DNA from: Micromonospora sp. CCTCC AA 2012012 | GTDB taxonomy: Bacteria; Actinomycetota; Actinomycetes; Mycobacteriales; Micromonosporaceae | NCBI RefSeq assembly: GCF_040499845.1 | Contig: NZ_CP159342.1 | Coordinates: 3,906,001-3,970,000, forward strand | DNA length: 64,000 nt | Direction of reading: 5' to 3' | Shown: positions 62,349 to 64,000 of the stretch, one piece after another | Position numbering within the stretch: the stretch's first letter is position 1 | Layout: the number at the start of each line of letters is the position of its first letter | The notes under the pieces: generated by a model | What the model was told of the DNA's origin: nothing | Database searches by the model: none | What the model saw: the letters and a program-made list of their open reading frames with translations, nothing else | Position numbers and translations under genes: made by a program

Positions 62349-63788
62349 TCACCGCGGGGCGGGCAGCACCGGGTCCGCGGCCCGGGCGTCCGCCTCGGTG
62401 CCGTCGGCCGGCACCCCGGGCCCGTGCTCGTCGTCGAGCATGGTGACCTCGTCGAACGGGTCGTCGCCGCGCAGCACCGCCAGCGCCCGCTCCCGGTCGA
62501 ACTGACCGGTCCAGGTGCCGACGAGCACTGTGGCGACGGCGTTGCCGGCGAAGTTGGTCAGCGCCCGCGCCTCGGACATGAACCGGTCGATGCCGACGAT
62601 CAGGCCCACCCCGTCCACCAGGTCCGGCCGGTGCGACTGGAGGCCGCCGGCCAGGGTCGCCAGGCCGGCACCGGTCACCCCGGCCGCGCCCTTGGAGGCG
62701 ATCACCATGAACAGCAGCAGCGAGATCTGCTCGCCGACGGCGAGCGGCTTGCCCATCGCCTCGGCGATGAAGAGCGACGCCATGGTCAGATAGATCGCCG
62801 TGCCGTCGAGGTTGAAGGAGTAACCGGTCGGCACGGTGATCCCGACGACCGGCCGGGCGACGCCGACGTGCTCCATCTTGGCGATCAGCCGGGGCAGCGC
62901 CGACTCCGACGACGAGGTCGACAGGATCAGCAGGAACTCCCGCCCCAGGTAGGCCAGCAGCTTGAAGATCGAGATCCGGGCCACCAGCCAGAGCAGCGCG
63001 CCGAGCACCAGGAAGACGAAGATCGCGCAGGTGGCGTAGAAGCCGAGCATGATCTGGGCCAGGCTCTTCAGCGCGTCCACACCGGTCGCGCCGACCACGG
63101 CGGCGATCGCCCCGAACGCGCCGATCGGGGCCAACCACATGATCATCGCCAGCACCTTGAAGACCACCCGCTGCAACGCCGCGATCGCGTTGATCACCGG
63201 CTCGCCCCGCCGGCCCAGGCTCTGCACGGCGAAGCCGACCAGCAGGGCGACCAGCAGCGCCTGGAGCACGTCACCCTGGGTGAGCGCCGAGAAGAGCGTG
63301 GTCGGGATGATGCCGAGCACGAAGTCGACGGTCCCCTCGGACTCGCCGCTCGCGGCCTTCTGGCCCGCCCCGGCCAGCGCCTCGTTCAGGTGCAGCCCCG
63401 CCCCGGGGTGGATCAGGTTGCCCACCACCAGACCGATCGCCAGCGCCACCGTCGACATGGTGAGGAAGTAGCCCAGCGCCAGGCCGCCGACCTTGCCGAC
63501 CTGGGCGGCCTTGCGTACCGAGCCGACGCCCAACACGATCGTGCAGAAGATGACCGGCCCGATCATCATCTTGATCAGGTTGACGAAGCCCGTGCCGAGC
63601 GGCTTCAGCGACTCACCGAAGTCGGGGAAGAGCAGGCCGACGGCGATGCCGGCCAGCACGGCCAGGATCACCGCCAGATAGAGGTAGCGGGTCCGGTCCC
63701 GCCGACGCGTCGGCTCGACGACCGGGTCCGCGCCCGGCGGATCGGCGGGCACGCGGGGCGACGGTGCGGGTACGTGCTGCTCAGCCAT
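62349..63788 (-). CDS. Dicarboxylate/cation symporter (DctA/GltP family)
   Basis: 479 aa from ATG 63788. About eight helices and the family motifs: STSSSESALPRLI (hairpin 1), PTGYSFNLDGTAIYLT and GIDRFMSEARALTNFAGNAVAT. An N-terminal cytoplasmic tail (about 35 residues) and a acidic C-terminal tail (TMLDDEHGPGVPADGTEADA) are added. It takes up C4-dicarboxylates or glutamate/aspartate with cations. No two-component DctSR genes adjoin it. Confidence 0.93.
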   Translation of the reverse strand: MAEQHVPAPSPRVPADPPGADPVVEPTRRRDRTRYLYLAVILAVLAGIAVGLLFPDFGESLKPLGTGFVNLIKMMIGPVIFCTIVLGVGSVRKAAQVGKVGGLALGYFLTMSTVALAIGLVVGNLIHPGAGLHLNEALAGAGQKAASGESEGTVDFVLGIIPTTLFSALTQGDVLQALLVALLVGFAVQSLGRRGEPVINAIAALQRVVFKVLAMIMWLAPIGAFGAIAAVVGATGVDALKSLAQIMLGFYATCAIFVFLVLGALLWLVARISIFKLLAYLGREFLLILSTSSSESALPRLIAKMEHVGVARPVVGITVPTGYSFNLDGTAIYLTMASLFIAEAMGKPLAVGEQISLLLFMVIASKGAAGVTGAGLATLAGGLQSHRPDLVDGVGLIVGIDRFMSEARALTNFAGNAVATVLVGTWTGQFDRERALAVLRGDDPFDEVTMLDDEHGPGVPADGTEADARAADPVLPAPR

Positions 63789-63834
63789 GCGGCCACCCCT
63801 ACCCAGTGGCGCCGCTCACCCAAACCGGGCCGGC

Positions 63835-64000
63835 TCAGGGCGGGTCGACCCCGTACGACCGCCAGCCGCGGTCCGGGAAGCCGGCGGCCTCGGCGACCCG
63901 CGCCGACGCGGTGTTGTCGGGATCGTGCCGGTAGGTGGGGATCGCCCCCTCGTCGAGCACCCGCCGGGCCGCCTGGGCGACCAGCCGCCGGGCGAGTCCC
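63835..64000 (-). CDS. GNAT acetyltransferase, C-terminal part (cut by window end)
   Basis: 54 codons to the stop at 63837-63835; the N-terminus lies outside the window. The visible part reads GLARRLVAQAARRVLDEG, YRHDPDNTASARVAEAAGF and ends RGWRSYGVDPP. This is the motif A helix and C-terminal strands of a GNAT fold (the FR47-like branch). Substrate unknown. Confidence 0.75.
   Translation of the reverse strand, partial: GLARRLVAQAARRVLDEGAIPTYRHDPDNTASARVAEAAGFPDRGWRSYGVDPP

Overview
The window is very GC-rich actinobacterial chromosome. Many genes start with GTG, 4-bp ATGA/GTGA stop-start overlaps are common, and the gene families are typical of filamentous actinomycetes: SpoIIE phosphatases, STAS antagonists, class F sortase, RskA-type anti-sigma factor and CebR-like operators. 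I infer Micromonosporaceae, probably Micromonospora or a close relative; this rests on recognition, not a search. I saw no rRNA, tRNA, CRISPR array, transposase or phage gene.

Left part (1-19,322). A truncated, lower-GC unknown gene is followed by a mannan-use locus: ABC importer (binding protein and two permeases), GH2 beta-mannosidase and secreted GH5 mannanase. These form one coupled minus-strand operon with a divergent LacI regulator, a clear promoter and CebR-type operators. Then come a GGDEF/EAL membrane protein with an imperfect GGDEF motif, a small PH-like membrane protein, a hydroxyacid dehydrogenase, a GAF/GAF/SpoIIE phosphatase, a secreted PQQ-type sugar dehydrogenase and a membrane metallophosphoesterase.

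Middle part (19,323-42,400). An AceE-like thiamine enzyme precedes a long minus-strand backbone: etfB-etfA, cysteine desulfurase-mnmA, a MetE-like enzyme, ligA and gatC-gatA-gatB. Accessory genes sit inside it: an ECF sigma/anti-sigma pair facing a DUF4397 surface protein and class F sortase, a membrane-anchored PemK/MazF-like protein, an ADP-ribosylglycohydrolase, a VOC protein and a GGDEF/EAL protein. Between gatC and gatA lie two identical 80-bp units. Each unit is a complete mini-ORF with its own ribosome-binding site and ATGA stop-start couplings at both ends. This is the most unusual structure in the window.

Right part (42,401-64,000). Small membrane proteins, two ABC export systems, a thiamine-dependent lyase-like enzyme with an enoyl-CoA hydratase, two DUF6232-like paralogues, a secreted PETase/cutinase-like hydrolase and a ribokinase. 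A ROK repressor lies opposite a GH3 hexosaminidase-like enzyme. A STAS protein is followed by a three-gene operon (membrane protein, DCC protein, TetR) with two palindromic operators at its promoter. A dicarboxylate symporter and a truncated acetyltransferase close the window.

Two intergenic elements (34,154-34,310 and 50,076-50,326) share the same 19-20 bp terminal inverted repeats and look like a non-autonomous repeat family. A third, unrelated inverted-repeat element lies at 19,444-19,568. Several strong hairpins mark transcription ends.
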